Shown here: positions 63,082 through 64,000 of the stretch, in pieces | Position numbering within the stretch: the first letter of the stretch is position 1 | How the letters are laid out: every line of letters begins with the position of its first letter | From: an uncultured Dialister sp. | Lineage (GTDB): Bacteria > Bacillota > Negativicutes > Veillonellales > Dialisteraceae | Reading direction: 5' to 3' | Assembly: GCA_902462205.1 (NCBI GenBank) | Contig: CABQAR010000002.1 | Coordinates: 124,001 to 188,000 of the forward strand | Length of the DNA: 64,000 nucleotides | Made by a program: the position numbers and the translations under genes | The notes under the pieces: generated by a model | Database searches by the model: none | Seen by the model: only the letters and a program-made list of their open reading frames with translations | Told to the model about the DNA's origin: nothing

Positions 63082-64000
63082 TTACATGCCGAGCATGAAA
63101 TATCTGCCTTCTATGTACAGCCCTGTCACCAGCAGGGAGAGGAGCATCAGCGGGAAACACCATTTCATGAACGTGGTGAAGCTGATATTGAACCCTTCCT
63201 TGGCGGCGATGGCCACCATGATGACGTTCGGGGATGCCCCGATCATCGTACCGTTGCCGCCGAAGCAGGCGCCTGTCGCAAGCGCCCACCACATGTAATC
63301 CGCATGGGGCAGGTTCATCAGCGACTGCATGTCCTGGATGAGGGGAATCATCGTGGCAGTGAACGGAATATTATCTATGAACGCGGAAGCGATACCGGAC
63401 AGGATTAGAATCAGGAAGGTAATCAGATGGCTGTCTCCGTCGACCAGGTCAATGCCTGCGGAAGCAATCGCCGTGATGACGCCGGCGTTTTCCATGCCGC
63501 CGACAAGAATGAAGAGACCCATGAAGAACATGAGCGTATCCAGATCCACTTCCTTCAGCGCTTCCTCCGGACTGATATGGCAGACCAGAAGGGCAGCAAT
63601 GCCGCCGGTCAGTGCCACGGTCGCGGACTGGAGCCCGAACTGGGAATGGATGACGAAGCCGAGGATGGTCAGCGCCAGCACAGTCAGGGAACGGTCGAAA
63701 ATCATCTTGTCTTCGATCGCGGACATGATATCGATTTTTGCCACTTCCTCCGGATTCATGCGGACACTGGAAAAGTCATTCTTGAACATCAGAAGGATCG
63801 CCACTAGCGTGACGGCCACCGTAATGATAACGACAGGCGCCAGATTGATCAGGAAATCATTGAAATCCAGATGCGTGGCGGACCCGATCATGACGTTTGG
63901 CGGATTACCAATCATCAGCGCCGTACCGCCGATATTGCACATCAGTATCTCCGAAACAAGAATCGGCACGGGGGAAAGGCGGAGCATGCGGCAGAGGGAA
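63082..64000 (-). CDS. ArsB/NhaD-type ion transporter, cut by the window end
   Basis: The C-terminal 300 or so residues of a membrane transporter are visible; the frame stays open to base 64000, so the N-terminus lies outside. NIGGTALMIGNPPNVMIGSAT (the ion-transporter signature, near the start), FFMGLFILVGGMENAG, SAFIDNIPFTATMIPLI and ACFGGNGTMIGASPNVIMV are the duplicated motifs of the ArsB/NhaD (IT) superfamily. The substrate could be Na+/H+, arsenite or a dicarboxylate; not decidable here. Confidence 0.8.
   Translation of the reverse strand, partial: SLCRMLRLSPVPILVSEILMCNIGGTALMIGNPPNVMIGSATHLDFNDFLINLAPVVIITVAVTLVAILLMFKNDFSSVRMNPEEVAKIDIMSAIEDKMIFDRSLTVLALTILGFVIHSQFGLQSATVALTGGIAALLVCHISPEEALKEVDLDTLMFFMGLFILVGGMENAGVITAIASAGIDLVDGDSHLITFLILILSGIASAFIDNIPFTATMIPLIQDMQSLMNLPHADYMWWALATGACFGGNGTMIGASPNVIMVAIAAKEGFNISFTTFMKWCFPLMLLSLLVTGLYIEGRYFMLGM

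Overview
The window looks like chromosome from a diderm Firmicute of the class Negativicutes, probably Dialister or a close relative. The main evidence is an SLH-domain outer-membrane porin of the OmpM type (6.1-7.9 kb) beside ordinary Firmicutes genes: ThiW, a YitT-family protein, Fur, a CcpN/PpsR pair and a divergent ThyA. The genus is inference; no rRNA, tRNA or other phylogenetic marker lies in the window.

Layout. 0-9.8 kb: ADP-ribosylglycohydrolase-like protein, PflX-type radical SAM protein, NCS2 purine permease, flavin-binding protein, ThiW, OmpM porin, sugar epimerase and IspE. 10-18.7 kb: radical SAM protein, Fur-family regulator, DUF6765 protein, YitT protein, a feo iron operon (two FeoA, FeoB, Cys-rich FeoB-associated peptide) and thyA-folA. 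18.7-26 kb: two large inverted intergenic repeat blocks flank a probable 6S RNA, trkA-trkH, an unidentified structured RNA candidate and an M48 protease. 26-35.5 kb: an SPFH/zinc-ribbon/TPM membrane module, a LysR regulator divergent from a DASS-type transporter, a DUF4198 protein, an orphan ABC binding lipoprotein and a gamma-carbonic anhydrase. 35.5-39.5 kb: a two-gene McrBC-like restriction module. 40.7-49.6 kb: an AT-rich island with surface-polysaccharide genes (two glycosyltransferases, O-antigen ligase/polymerase, LicD, IspD/TarI-like cytidylyltransferase), two broken phage/SOS-type genes and an intact SIR2-domain gene, a defence candidate. 49.7-53 kb: DUF2232, GIY-YIG, Eis-like GNAT and DUF2156 genes. 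53.2-53.4 kb: a dense DnaA-box cluster. 54.5-64 kb: an Amt-PII fusion, a peroxiredoxin, the ppsA-ccpN-ppsR gluconeogenic operon and an ArsB/NhaD-type transporter cut by the window end.

Genes that work together. PEP synthase is followed by a CcpN-like repressor and the PpsR kinase/phosphorylase, and an inverted repeat overlaps the ppsA promoter. The feo genes form one ferrous-iron uptake unit. TrkA gates TrkH. The SPFH, zinc-ribbon and TPM genes resemble the B. subtilis ydjGHI envelope-stress genes without pspA. The McrB-like AAA protein and DUF2357 nuclease overlap by 17 bases.

Many gaps between genes are filled by one composite repeat family: a GCGGC hairpin box next to tails of AATTCCTCATTCC type, degenerate CTGACTACTGA-type tracts, and longer modules. 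The most unusual items are the structured RNA candidate at 23.82-24.04 kb, the McrBC-like pair with palindromes upstream, the SIR2 gene directly behind a dead DinD gene, the Amt-PII fusion with a terminator-like leader, and the DnaA-box cluster.
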